Source of the DNA: an uncultured Clostridia bacterium | Lineage (GTDB): Bacteria; Bacillota; Clostridia; TANB77; CAG-508 | DNA length: 38,631 nt | Direction: 5' to 3' | NCBI GenBank assembly: GCA_947628425.1 | Contig: CANQZV010000005.1 | Coordinates: 1 to 38,631, forward strand | Shown: piece after piece, positions 21,057-30,857 of the stretch | Numbering within the stretch: position 1 is the first letter of the stretch | Layout: the number at the start of each line of letters is the position of its first letter | The notes under the pieces: generated by a model | What the model was told of the DNA's origin: nothing | The model's input: the letters and a program-made list of their open reading frames with translations, nothing else | Database searches by the model: none | Made by a program: the position numbers and the translations under genes

Positions 21057-23432
21057 TTAAAATATATTTTCAAATTCTTTTAGTGCTTTTTTATTAAATT
21101 CCATTGCATCAAATCTTTTTAAATTGTTTATTTTACCGTTTATATAATCGTTCATTCCATCTATTATACCTTTTTCAGAATTTTCAACCAAATATACATA
21201 ACCTTGTCTAAAAAAATATTTAGGTTCAATATCTACTGTTACTACAGGAATATTTAAAATTAATGCTTCCATAATTGTTATTGGTAGTCCTTCATAGTAA
21301 GATGATAAAACAAATAAATTACATTTTTTTAATATAGACAATGGATTTCTAATGTTTTTTATAATTATAACATTTTTTAAATTCATATTTTGAACTTGTT
21401 TACATATATTTTCGAACTCTTTTCCATGTCCTCCAATAATTATTAAATAAACTTGGTCTTCCTTTAGATTATTATTTATACAAAATTCATTAAAACAATT
21501 AATTAATCTATCTAATCCTTTTTCTTTAGAAAATCTTGCAATGTTAATAAATTTTATTATTTTTGGATTGTTTAATATATTTTCTAGCTTGTCTTTTGAT
21601 ATATTAGAATATGTTTTTTGTTCAAATTCTATTGGAAGGTTAGATTTACAAATGATATCTTCTATATTATTTAAATTATGAACAATTTCTAACTTTTTTG
21701 GTTTTACATCTGCAAAACAATTATTAATTTCCTCATCCATATTCTCTCTTATTGCTATTACTTTATCATAATTTTGATAAGCTAATTTCAATGATGGCAT
21801 GTGTATATTTTGTCTTATTTTAAATTCTTCTTTTAAGTTACTGTGTGTATATCTTATTTTAATAGAATTTATTTGCATAAATAAATTAATAATTTCTTTA
21901 TTATACCCCTGAAAATCAATCGCATAATCAAATTTTATATTTGGATATAATCTATTAATTTCTCTTTTATATACATTTTCTATAATTTTTAAATTCTTTT
22001 TATTATATATGTTTTCTTCATAGAAGAGTCTTAATACCTCATCTTCTTTTTTATTTACAATTTTTTCGCCATCTATAGGAATGTAATTAATATCTTTCGG
22101 AAATTCATTAAGTAAATAATTATTCTTCTTTACTTCATCTTTAAAAAAAGTTAAATAATAATTTCTTTTTGTTAAGTCGATATTATTTATTAAGCCTTTT
22201 AATGCTGATGTAATTCCATTTTTGATTAAAGATCCTGTAAAAATAACAACATTTTCTTTGTTATTGTTAAATTCTTTCGCATCAATTACTTTTGATGGTA
22301 ATTTATTAATTAATATATTACAAATATTAGATGTTGCATCTCCTAATTCATTTAAAATATATTTTTTTAAATTGTTATTTGATATATCATCATTATTTTT
22401 AATTTTATAAAGCAACTTTTCTAGATTATTAGTTGCAAAAATACTAGGTTCTTCTTCAATATTAAGATATAATCCTATTTCTTCTTTAAAAGTTTTAATA
22501 TCATACATGTATGATATTATTTGATTATTCATTATTGAATAATCAAATAAAGAACTTGAATAATCTGTAATAAAAACATTTGATATACTTAAAACTTGAT
22601 TGAATTCATATTTTTTAGGAAATTTTTTTATTTTATTAAATTCTTCATAATTAATTTTTATTTTTTTATCTATTTTTGAATATACTAAATAATCTTCATC
22701 TAAATTATTATTTAAATATTGTAATAATTTTTTAATTTCATTTTTTTGTTCTTCTATATGTGTTTTATTTCTTTTTACAGGTGCATAAACTATTATTTTT
22801 AAATTTTTTGGATTTATTTTTTTCTTTAGCTTTTCTTGTTTATTTTTTTGAAAAAATATATCATTTTTAGGTAGACCACAAATAATATATTTACCATTAT
22901 ATATATTATCTAGCATATATGCTTTTCTGATTATATTTAGAGTATATTCGTTTGCACATATAACATAATCTGCCATTAAAAAATTTCTTTGCATGTTTCC
23001 TAATGAATATGAGCTTATTTTATTATCTCTTCCTATATGAATAAGTGGTATTTCGTCTACTATGTTAATATAAACTTGGTTTTGTTTTTTTATAAAATTG
23101 TTTGGAAGTGCACAGTTGCATATTAAAAATTTTGCTTCATATAATTTTTTATAGTATTGATCTGAGCCATATACTAATATTTTTACATTTTTAAAATTTT
23201 TATTTTTAATTTGCTTTAGAAAATATTCTATTTTGTCTTCCTTAAGCACAATATATTTTTTAAAATTTTTAAATTTAAAGTTTTTACACAATTCATTTAA
23301 TATATAATACAATGAACCCTCTAATCCGCTTTTAGAGGATTCTTGTAAAACAATTTCATTTTTTTTGATGTAAGAACTACTATAGTACTTTAATAGACTA
23401 TTTTCATTTAAAGTCTTTATTTTAAATAACAT
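21057..23432 (-). CDS. Two-domain glycopolymer enzyme: CDP-glycerol glycerophosphotransferase-like N-terminal part plus GT4-like C-terminal part
   Basis: N-terminal half: VYAPVKRN...VFITDYSSSLFDYSIMNNQIISYMYDIKTFKEE. C-terminal half: FTGSLIKNGITSALKGLI..., NIARFSKEKGLDRLINCF, FVLSSYYEGLPITIMEALILNIPVVTVD. Confidence 0.85.
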   Translation of the reverse strand: MLFKIKTLNENSLLKYYSSSYIKKNEIVLQESSKSGLEGSLYYILNELCKNFKFKNFKKYIVLKEDKIEYFLKQIKNKNFKNVKILVYGSDQYYKKLYEAKFLICNCALPNNFIKKQNQVYINIVDEIPLIHIGRDNKISSYSLGNMQRNFLMADYVICANEYTLNIIRKAYMLDNIYNGKYIICGLPKNDIFFQKNKQEKLKKKINPKNLKIIVYAPVKRNKTHIEEQKNEIKKLLQYLNNNLDEDYLVYSKIDKKIKINYEEFNKIKKFPKKYEFNQVLSISNVFITDYSSSLFDYSIMNNQIISYMYDIKTFKEEIGLYLNIEEEPSIFATNNLEKLLYKIKNNDDISNNNLKKYILNELGDATSNICNILINKLPSKVIDAKEFNNNKENVVIFTGSLIKNGITSALKGLINNIDLTKRNYYLTFFKDEVKKNNYLLNEFPKDINYIPIDGEKIVNKKEDEVLRLFYEENIYNKKNLKIIENVYKREINRLYPNIKFDYAIDFQGYNKEIINLFMQINSIKIRYTHSNLKEEFKIRQNIHMPSLKLAYQNYDKVIAIRENMDEEINNCFADVKPKKLEIVHNLNNIEDIICKSNLPIEFEQKTYSNISKDKLENILNNPKIIKFINIARFSKEKGLDRLINCFNEFCINNNLKEDQVYLIIIGGHGKEFENICKQVQNMNLKNVIIIKNIRNPLSILKKCNLFVLSSYYEGLPITIMEALILNIPVVTVDIEPKYFFRQGYVYLVENSEKGIIDGMNDYINGKINNLKRFDAMEFNKKALKEFENIF

Positions 23433-23468
23433 ATTTTCCCCTTTATTTTATAATTTATATGTATTTAT

Positions 23469-23945
23469 TTAAAGTAATTCTTTATCTTTTTCTTTATCTG
23501 AATTATTATCATCTTTAGGAATAGGTATTTGATTTAACCCATTTACTGGCTTTTGTAGTCCTAATTCTCTTTTTATTTTAGTTGTAGAAACTCCTTCAGT
23601 TCTTGGTAAATATACTAATTCACAATAATCTTGTAAATATTCAAATTTATCGCTACCTGCCCAGTCTCCCCCCATAGCAGTAATATCAATATGATATTCT
23701 TTAATATCATTAATTTTTTGTTCCCAACTATTTTCTGGAATAACTAAATCTACATACCTTATAGCCTCTAACATTTTTTTTCTTGTTTCATAATCATGAT
23801 ATGCTTTTTTCCCTTTGGCTTCATTAAATTCGTCAGTAGAAAGAGCTACTACTAAATAATCTCCTAGAGCTTTAGCTCTTCTTAATAAATTAATATGTCC
23901 ATAATGTAATAAATCGAATGTTCCATAGGTTAGAACTCTTTTCAT
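23469..23945 (-). CDS. tagD: Glycerol-3-phosphate cytidylyltransferase
   Basis: RVLTYGTFDLLHYGHINLLRRAKALGDYLVVALSTDEFN...MGGDWAGSDKFEYL...EGVSTTKIK. Confidence 0.95.
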   Translation of the reverse strand: MKRVLTYGTFDLLHYGHINLLRRAKALGDYLVVALSTDEFNEAKGKKAYHDYETRKKMLEAIRYVDLVIPENSWEQKINDIKEYHIDITAMGGDWAGSDKFEYLQDYCELVYLPRTEGVSTTKIKRELGLQKPVNGLNQIPIPKDDNNSDKEKDKELL

Positions 23946-23977
23946 TGTTTTATCATTCCTCTCTTAAATTTTTATAA

Positions 23978-25222
23978 TTATTTAATTACAATTTCTAATA
24001 CTCTTTTTGTTGCTTTTCCATCATCTAAATAATTAAACTTCTCATTAAATTTTTTATATTTTTCATCATATTCAAAATTTTTTGATATTTGCTGTATTTC
24101 TTTAACTAAACTTTGTTCATTTTCTACAATATTTCCTGGTAACTCATCTAAATTAATATAAAATCCTCTAATGTTATCTTGGTAATCTTTTAAATCATAC
24201 ATATAAAATATAATTGGTCTTTTTAATATTGCATAGTCAAAAAATACACTTGAATAATCTGTAATTAATATATCTGATATTACATATAAATCATTTATAT
24301 TTTCATAATTAGAAACATTATATACAAATCCTCTGTATTTATTAAAATCAAATGAATTTGCAACAAAGTAATGAGCTCTAAATAAGATAATATAATCATT
24401 TCCTAACTCTTTTTGTAATAAGTCAAAATCAACATCCATTCTGTATGTATACCCTACTCCTGAAGTATGCTGGTTATCTCTCCATGTTGGCGCATATAAA
24501 ATAATTTTTTTATTTCCTATATTATTAATATTAAGATTATATTTTATAGCTGTAATTGCTTCTTGAGTGTAGTTAGAAAGAAAGTCGTTTCTTGGGTACC
24601 CTTTTTCGACTATTTTACAATTTGGATTATTTTCTTTTAAATTAAAACAGCTTGTAAATTTTTCTGTACAAAATTTAGATGGAGAAAGCAAATATGTATA
24701 TCTCTCTGCATCAGCTTTATATTTATGTTGCATATCTTTTAAGCTATTTAGAGCATTTCCACCTTCTGTTGTTAAGTCATATCCTAATCTTTTTAAAGGT
24801 GTTCCATGCCAGGTTTGAATATAAACTTGTCCTTCTCTAGGTTTAATAGCTTCTGGTATTCTAGAGTTAGAAACAAAATATTTAGCCATACTATAATATT
24901 TAAAATATTCTTTAGAATTATATTTTACAATTATTGCTCTTGATAATGCTTGTATATATGTTTTACTAATAGGCTTTTTAAAACACCATATAAATTTAAA
25001 ATTGTCATATTTAGGGTCATTTAACATTTCTTCATATATAGCTTTTGGATTATCGGAATAAGTTCTTCCCATAAAGGATTCAAAAATAATCATATTTTCA
25101 TTAACTTTTGTTTTTCTACAATATTTGTTGTAAATTCTTTTTTTCTTTAGATATTCAATTTTTCTAAAAAAATTGCGCATAAATTGATTTTTCTTTATAA
25201 TATTTATTACTATTTTTTTCAT
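23978..25222 (-). CDS. CDP-glycerol glycerophosphotransferase family protein (TagF/TagB-like)
   Basis: QTWHGTPLKRLGYDL, LSPSKFCTEKF, GYPRNDFL, LYAPTWRDNQ, ITDYSSVFFDYAILKRPIIFYMYDL. Confidence 0.94.
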   Translation of the reverse strand: MKKIVINIIKKNQFMRNFFRKIEYLKKKRIYNKYCRKTKVNENMIIFESFMGRTYSDNPKAIYEEMLNDPKYDNFKFIWCFKKPISKTYIQALSRAIIVKYNSKEYFKYYSMAKYFVSNSRIPEAIKPREGQVYIQTWHGTPLKRLGYDLTTEGGNALNSLKDMQHKYKADAERYTYLLSPSKFCTEKFTSCFNLKENNPNCKIVEKGYPRNDFLSNYTQEAITAIKYNLNINNIGNKKIILYAPTWRDNQHTSGVGYTYRMDVDFDLLQKELGNDYIILFRAHYFVANSFDFNKYRGFVYNVSNYENINDLYVISDILITDYSSVFFDYAILKRPIIFYMYDLKDYQDNIRGFYINLDELPGNIVENEQSLVKEIQQISKNFEYDEKYKKFNEKFNYLDDGKATKRVLEIVIK

Positions 25223-25232
25223 GCTATCTCTC

Positions 25233-26279
25233 CTAATTAATTATAAAATCTACTAAATTTTCAATTGCATTTTTACAGTCAATTTCTATATATTTTTTTT
25301 GATAGTAAATCAATTCTTTGATATTATATTCCTTTTTTTCTATTTTGTCCATTATTTCCACAAAGTTTTCACATATAAAAGATGGAAGTTCCTCTTTTAA
25401 ATTTATATTTAGACCTCTACTTTTTTCGTAATTATCTAAATCTTTCATTAATAAGAAGATTGGTTTTTCTAGAATACTTGCTTCTATTGATAATGCTGAA
25501 TAATCTGTGATAATATAATCAGCAATTTTAATTAAATCAAAAGTTGAATATTGACTATCTACTAAATATTTTTCTGGCACATTTGTATTATCTAAAGGAT
25601 GCAGTTTTATTATAACTTTATACTTTTTTTCGTCTATCGGAGTTTGAATAATATTTTCTACTAAATTAAAATTATTATGTTTTCTAAAGGTTGGAACATA
25701 TAAAATAATTTTTTTTGATTTGAATTCTGGGTATTTCTCTAATATTTCTGCATTTTTGCTATATTTTGAATTACTAATATATTCTAACCTAGGCAATCCT
25801 AATTTTATTATTTTTTCTTTAGATGTATTAAATGCCTCTGAAAATATATTTTTTGTTATATTACTAGGAGCTATAACATAATTATAATTTTTGTGCATAC
25901 ACATTAGTTTTGCAATTAAAGCAGAACTACCTTCTTTTTTATTTAAAATTTGATAACCAAATTTTTTAACAGCTCCAGATGCATGCCATATTTGTATAAT
26001 TTTTAAATTTTTTTTATGTTTTAAAATGCTAACTGGTATACAATAACTATCAATTACACACACTCTTGAAGTGGCTAAATAGTACATTATTTTTAATAAA
26101 TAAATTCCATATATTATTTTATTTTTTAGGCCATGTTCTATTTTTCTACACAATACAATTACATTAATATAATTGTAATCTTCATTAATTTTTTTCTTAA
26201 TTAATTCGAAATCTAAAGTAATTTTATTAGATTGTCTGCTAATTAATACTATTTGATTTTTTTTAATTGGTAACCCGTT
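25233..26279 (-). CDS. CDP-glycerol glycerophosphotransferase family protein, body of a 5'-split gene
   Basis: IQIWHASGAVKKFGYQ, APSNITKNIFSEAF, YVPTFRKHNN, ITDYSALSIEASILEKPIFLLMKDL. The ORF-track start (26153) is a TTG inside the conserved ...VIVLCRKIEHGLKNK... segment; the frame stays open up to 26279 (next in-frame stop 26280-26282). Confidence 0.85.
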   Translation of the reverse strand, partial: NGLPIKKNQIVLISRQSNKITLDFELIKKKINEDYNYINVIVLCRKIEHGLKNKIIYGIYLLKIMYYLATSRVCVIDSYCIPVSILKHKKNLKIIQIWHASGAVKKFGYQILNKKEGSSALIAKLMCMHKNYNYVIAPSNITKNIFSEAFNTSKEKIIKLGLPRLEYISNSKYSKNAEILEKYPEFKSKKIILYVPTFRKHNNFNLVENIIQTPIDEKKYKVIIKLHPLDNTNVPEKYLVDSQYSTFDLIKIADYIITDYSALSIEASILEKPIFLLMKDLDNYEKSRGLNINLKEELPSFICENFVEIMDKIEKKEYNIKELIYYQKKYIEIDCKNAIENLVDFIIN

Positions 26280-26352
26280 TTATAAAAAAATAGATAAAAT
26301 TAGCTAAAAATTTAAAAATATTTACTCCAATTATAATAAAAATTTTTTTCAA
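26263..26352 (-). pseudogene. N-terminal fragment of the same CDP-glycerol transferase gene, out of frame with the body
   Basis: SD AAAGAGG, TTG start at 26352, LKKIFIIIGVNIFKFLANFIYFFIKRVTN*; the adjacent frame continues ...PIKKNQIVLISRQSNKITLDFELIKKKINEDYNYINVIVLCRKIEHG. Confidence 0.7.
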
Positions 26353-26413
26353 TTTAATACCTCTTTAACACTGCATTTAAAATTCTTATATTAAATATTT
26401 TTTATTAGTGTTT

Positions 26414-26442
26414 ATTATAATAAAAAATAGGCATATATGCAA
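26414..26442 (-). promoter_or_regulatory. Sigma-A-type promoter for the CDP-glycerol/teichoic-type cluster
   Basis: Minus strand TTGCAT-17 nt-TATAAT, about 60 nt upstream of the TTG start. Confidence 0.65.
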
Positions 26443-26482
26443 GCATTTACTATTTACTCTTTATATTTACTAAATTAGTTCA

Positions 26483-29400
26483 TTAAAATACTTTGATTGT
26501 ATTTTTTCCAACTATTTCTTTTAATTCTTCTAATATTTCTTTATTTAGATAAATACTTCCACAATCTAATGTTGTATCTCGATTTATTACTTGAACTAGA
26601 GTATTATTTTGTTCTCCATTAAAAAACTTTAATGCACCTCTTAATTTTTCTTTTTCCTTTTCTTTTAAATCTGTAATGTTAATTATTAACTTTTTTTGTT
26701 TTAGTTCATTAAAATTTGAATTTTGTGTTCCTTCATTTTTTAATTCTTTTACATCTCTTGCAACTATTTTTACTTCATCATCTTCACGAATACTTAATCT
26801 TCCTTCTATTAAAACTATATTATCTACTAATAATAAATTTACTGCATTTTGATATGCGTTTTCAAAGATAATAATTTCTGCAGAACCATATAAGTCTTCT
26901 ATAGTTACAAAAGCCATTAATTTATTATTTTTAGTATATTTTTTCTTAATATTAGATATAATTCCTGCATATTTAACATTTTGTCCATCTTTATATTTAG
27001 TTGTTATACCTGTTGTATCTAATTCTTCTTTTATTTCATGCATTTGCATTGTATTTATGTTGGTTTGATTTATAATATTTTCTCTTATTTTTTCAAGAGG
27101 GTGCCCTGAAATGTAAATTCCAAGCATTTCTTTTTCCATTGATAATAATTCTTTGTCTTCATATTCTTTTTGTTCTATATATGTATATTTTAAATCTTCT
27201 TTTTCTGATTTATCCATGGAATCTAAGTCAAACATACTAACTTGACCTTTATAACTTTTTTTTGCTGAATCTTGTATAGTGTCTATAATTGTTTCAAAAG
27301 ATGCTAAGAGTGTTTTTCTGTTTTGACCCAAGCTATCAAATGTTCCTGCTTTTATTAAACTTTCTATACATTTTTTATTTACGGCTTCATTTTGAATTCT
27401 TTCACAAAAATCTGCAAAATCTTTATAATTTCCATTTTTTTGTCTTTCTTCTACAATAGAATTTACTGCTGCAATTCCAACGTTTTTTATACTTCCTAAT
27501 CCAAATCTAATTTTATTATTTTCTACTGTGAATTTTGTAGTACTTTTATTAATATCTGGTTTTAAAATTTCAATATTTAATCTACGACATTCATCTATAT
27601 ATATTGGTATTTTATCTAGATTTCCCAAATAACTGTTTAATGTAGCTGCCATAAATTCTTCTGGATAATATGCTTTTAAATATGCTGTTCTATAAGACAC
27701 AACTGCATATGCTGCTGCATGTGATTTATTAAATGCATATTTTGCAAATTCAGCCATTTCATCAAATATTTTATTTGCAGATTCTTCATCTATACCATTT
27801 CGTACACAACCTGGTATAACAACATTTCCATTTTCATCTGTTTGTCCATGAATAAAATTTTCTCTTTCTTTTGCCATAACATCAAGTTTTTTCTTACCCA
27901 TTGCTCTACGAACTAAATCTGCTCTTCCAAGTGAATAGCCTGCTAAATCTCTAACAATTTGCATTACTTGTTCTTGATATACCATACAACCATAGGTAAC
28001 TTTTAAAATTGGCTCTAATGATGGATGGGTGTATTCACTATGTGATGGATCTAATTTATTTTTTATATATCTTGGAATTTGATCCATTGGTCCTGGACGG
28101 TATAATGATACTCCTGCTATAATATCTTCTAGGCTATCTGGTTTTAATTCTTTCATAAAACTTGTCATACCAGCACTTTCAAATTGAAAAATTCCTATTG
28201 TTTTTCCATCTCCCCATAATTTATATACTTTAGGGTCATCCATATCATTATCAAAAGTAACATCTGTTCCTCTATTTTGTTTTATTAATTTTTTCGCATC
28301 TTCAATAACTGTAAGTGTTCTTAATCCTAAAAAGTCCATTTTTAATAAACCTAGCTCTTCTAGAATTGTCATTGTATACTGAGTTGAAATTGCACCATCA
28401 TTAACATATAAAGGTACATAACTATCTACTGGTTCTTTTGTAATAACTACTCCACATGCATGTGTAGATGCCTGTCTTGGCATACCTTCTAAAGCCATTG
28501 CAATATCTAATAATTTATGTATTTCGTTATTATTTTCGTATAGTTCTCTTAATTCTCTATTTTGTTCCATTGCTTTACTAATTGTTATATGTACTGCAAA
28601 TGGTACCATTTTAGCTAATTTATCAGTTTCAGAATATGGAAAATCTAATGCTCTACCTACATCACGAATAACCATTCTTGCAGACATAGTTCCAAAAGTT
28701 ATAATTTGTGAAACATGGTCTCTTCCATATTTTCTAGCAACATAATCTATTACTTCTTGCCTTCTTTCATAGCAAAAGTCAACATCAAAGTCTGGCATAC
28801 TAATTCTTTCTGGATTTAAAAATCTTTCAAAAAGTAAATTATATTTAATTGGATCAATGTCTGTTATTCCTATACTATATGCAACAATAGAACCTGCACC
28901 AGAACCACGACCTGGTCCTACTGGTATTCCCTGTGATTTTGCCCAGTTAATAAAATCCCATACAATTAAGAAGTAGTCCACATACCCCATCTTTTTTATT
29001 ACAGATATTTCATATTCCATTCTATCTAGAATTTCTTTAGGCGTATTTTCACCATAACGCACTTTTATTCCATCATCACATAATTTTTTAAAATAATCAT
29101 AATGTGTTGCATATTCTTTAGGCACTTCATAGTTAGGTAAAATTGTATGACCAAACTCGAATTCTACATTACATTTTTCTGCAATTTTTACTGTATTTTC
29201 TAAAGCTTCTGGTATGTTTGGAAAAAATTCTTTTACTTCTTGTGGACTTTTAATATAAAAATCATCTGTTTCAAATTTCATTCTATCAATATCAGACATC
29301 TTTTTTCCAGTTTGAATACATAAAAGCACTTCATGATTATAAGCATCTTCTTTTTTAGTATAATGTGCATCATTAGTAGCAACTAATGGAATATTTAATT

Positions 29401-29983
29401 TTCTAGATAATTCAACTAATTTTTGATTTACTAACGCTTGTTGTTTTAAAGTGTTTGTTTGAATTTCTAAATAATAATCTTCTCCAAATAAATTTTTATA
29501 CCATAAAGCTATTTCTTCTGCTTTTTCCATATTCCCGTCTAAAATAGCTTGAGGTAAGCTACCTGCTAAACATGCACTACAACAAATTAAGTCTTTATGG
29601 TATTTTTCTAAGGTTTCTATATCTATTCTTGGTTTATAATAAAATCCTTCTGTAAAACCTATTGAGACTATTTTACTTAAATTTTTATAACCATTATTGT
29701 TTTTAGCAAGTAAAATTAAATGATTATATTTATTATCAATTCCAGGTTCTTTATCGAATCTACTACGAGGAGCAACATAAACTTCGCACCCTATAATAGG
29801 CTTAATTCCTTCACTCTTACATGCTTTATAAAATTCTATAGCTCCATACATAACTCCATGATCTGTAATAGCAATTGCATCCATGCCTAGACTTTTCGCA
29901 ACCTTTGGTAATTCTTTTATTCTATTTGCTCCATCTAGTAAGCTATATTCACTATGAACATGTAAGTGTACAAAATCTCCCAT
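26483..29983 (-). CDS. dnaE: DNA polymerase III alpha subunit (DnaE)
   Basis: PHP domain (FVHLHVHSEYSLLDGA), PGRGSGAGSIVAY, MPDFDVDFCYERR, RPGPMDQIPRYI, MVYQEQVMQI, RRAMGKKK, FNKSHAAAYA, C-terminal OB-fold. Confidence 0.97.
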   Translation of the reverse strand: MGDFVHLHVHSEYSLLDGANRIKELPKVAKSLGMDAIAITDHGVMYGAIEFYKACKSEGIKPIIGCEVYVAPRSRFDKEPGIDNKYNHLILLAKNNNGYKNLSKIVSIGFTEGFYYKPRIDIETLEKYHKDLICCSACLAGSLPQAILDGNMEKAEEIALWYKNLFGEDYYLEIQTNTLKQQALVNQKLVELSRKLNIPLVATNDAHYTKKEDAYNHEVLLCIQTGKKMSDIDRMKFETDDFYIKSPQEVKEFFPNIPEALENTVKIAEKCNVEFEFGHTILPNYEVPKEYATHYDYFKKLCDDGIKVRYGENTPKEILDRMEYEISVIKKMGYVDYFLIVWDFINWAKSQGIPVGPGRGSGAGSIVAYSIGITDIDPIKYNLLFERFLNPERISMPDFDVDFCYERRQEVIDYVARKYGRDHVSQIITFGTMSARMVIRDVGRALDFPYSETDKLAKMVPFAVHITISKAMEQNRELRELYENNNEIHKLLDIAMALEGMPRQASTHACGVVITKEPVDSYVPLYVNDGAISTQYTMTILEELGLLKMDFLGLRTLTVIEDAKKLIKQNRGTDVTFDNDMDDPKVYKLWGDGKTIGIFQFESAGMTSFMKELKPDSLEDIIAGVSLYRPGPMDQIPRYIKNKLDPSHSEYTHPSLEPILKVTYGCMVYQEQVMQIVRDLAGYSLGRADLVRRAMGKKKLDVMAKERENFIHGQTDENGNVVIPGCVRNGIDEESANKIFDEMAEFAKYAFNKSHAAAYAVVSYRTAYLKAYYPEEFMAATLNSYLGNLDKIPIYIDECRRLNIEILKPDINKSTTKFTVENNKIRFGLGSIKNVGIAAVNSIVEERQKNGNYKDFADFCERIQNEAVNKKCIESLIKAGTFDSLGQNRKTLLASFETIIDTIQDSAKKSYKGQVSMFDLDSMDKSEKEDLKYTYIEQKEYEDKELLSMEKEMLGIYISGHPLEKIRENIINQTNINTMQMHEIKEELDTTGITTKYKDGQNVKYAGIISNIKKKYTKNNKLMAFVTIEDLYGSAEIIIFENAYQNAVNLLLVDNIVLIEGRLSIREDDEVKIVARDVKELKNEGTQNSNFNELKQKKLIINITDLKEKEKEKLRGALKFFNGEQNNTLVQVINRDTTLDCGSIYLNKEILEELKEIVGKNTIKVF

Positions 29984-30129
29984 TTTACTTCTCCTTTTAT
30001 ATAATTGGAATTATTATATAACATTTTAAATTAAAAATAAAGTATATATGTAATCATTTTTATTTAATTAGATTTTTTATTTATCTTTTGCAATATATTT
30101 ATATAATAGAATTTTACTATTATATAAAG

Positions 30130-30166
30130 AAAAGGTATAATAAAGATTACCTTTATTATACCTTTT
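30130..30166 (-). terminator. Intrinsic terminator after the lysozyme-like gene
   Basis: 16-bp perfect stem AAAAGGTATAATAAAG / CTTTATTATACCTTTT; overlaps the stop codon. Confidence 0.85.
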
Positions 30167-30857
30167 TAGTTGCTGTAATTATTTGACTCATTCTACCATA
30201 TACTAAATTTATCCATGTACCTGATGGACAAAATTTTTTTTGCACTCCTGCTAGTGTTTTTCCTCCATAAAATTTTCCACCTGGTGTTAAATAGTTATTA
30301 TGTAATTTTTGAGCTGCAACTTCTAAACCTTGTTCTGTAGAAGAATAATGAATTAATTTTCCATTTAACATTAAACTAATATAATTATGAGTTCTTCTAT
30401 GGTTTTGAGCTATATTCCAACCAGACTCTGCAGAAATTAATCCGCAGAAAAATATTTCATTAATTTGATATTTTTTACATAAATCATATATTAAATCTGC
30501 ATTATTATAAAAGAATTTAGTTGTATCTTGTGATACTTTATTTATTAATTTTTTAAAGTCTGATTTTGAAAGCCCTGTTCTTTTTGTTAAATCCATATTC
30601 TTACTTATTTTAACATTTTTTATTTGTGTACTTTTAACTTTTTGCTCTATTTTTTTAGTTTTTGTTTCACTATTTGATTGTATAGTGTTTCTTGTTATAT
30701 TTTCTTTTCCTCTTGATGTAATATTAGAATTTTCTCTTATATAAATATCTTTAAAATTTGTTTTTTTATTTCTTATTAATTTTTCTATATTTGTTTCTTC
30801 TACAATTTTTATTTCTTTTATTCTATCTTTCGTAGCTGTAATGCTATTTGCATTCAA
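30156..30857 (-). CDS. Exported lysozyme/glucosaminidase-like protein
   Basis: LIYDLCKKYQINEIFFCGLISAESGWNIAQNHRRTHNYISLM...GLEVAAQKLHNNYLTPGGKFYGGKTLAGVQKKFCPSG resembles lysozyme-fold peptidoglycan hydrolases. The listed TTG start omits an upstream signal peptide (see findings). Confidence 0.75.
   Translation of the reverse strand: MNANSITATKDRIKEIKIVEETNIEKLIRNKKTNFKDIYIRENSNITSRGKENITRNTIQSNSETKTKKIEQKVKSTQIKNVKISKNMDLTKRTGLSKSDFKKLINKVSQDTTKFFYNNADLIYDLCKKYQINEIFFCGLISAESGWNIAQNHRRTHNYISLMLNGKLIHYSSTEQGLEVAAQKLHNNYLTPGGKFYGGKTLAGVQKKFCPSGTWINLVYGRMSQIITATKKV

Noticed and set aside
26397-26430. A/T-only inverted repeat between the CDP-glycerol cluster and dnaE
   Set aside because: Could be a weak terminator, but it consists only of A and T in a very AT-rich spacer and overlaps the proposed promoter; chance pairing cannot be excluded.
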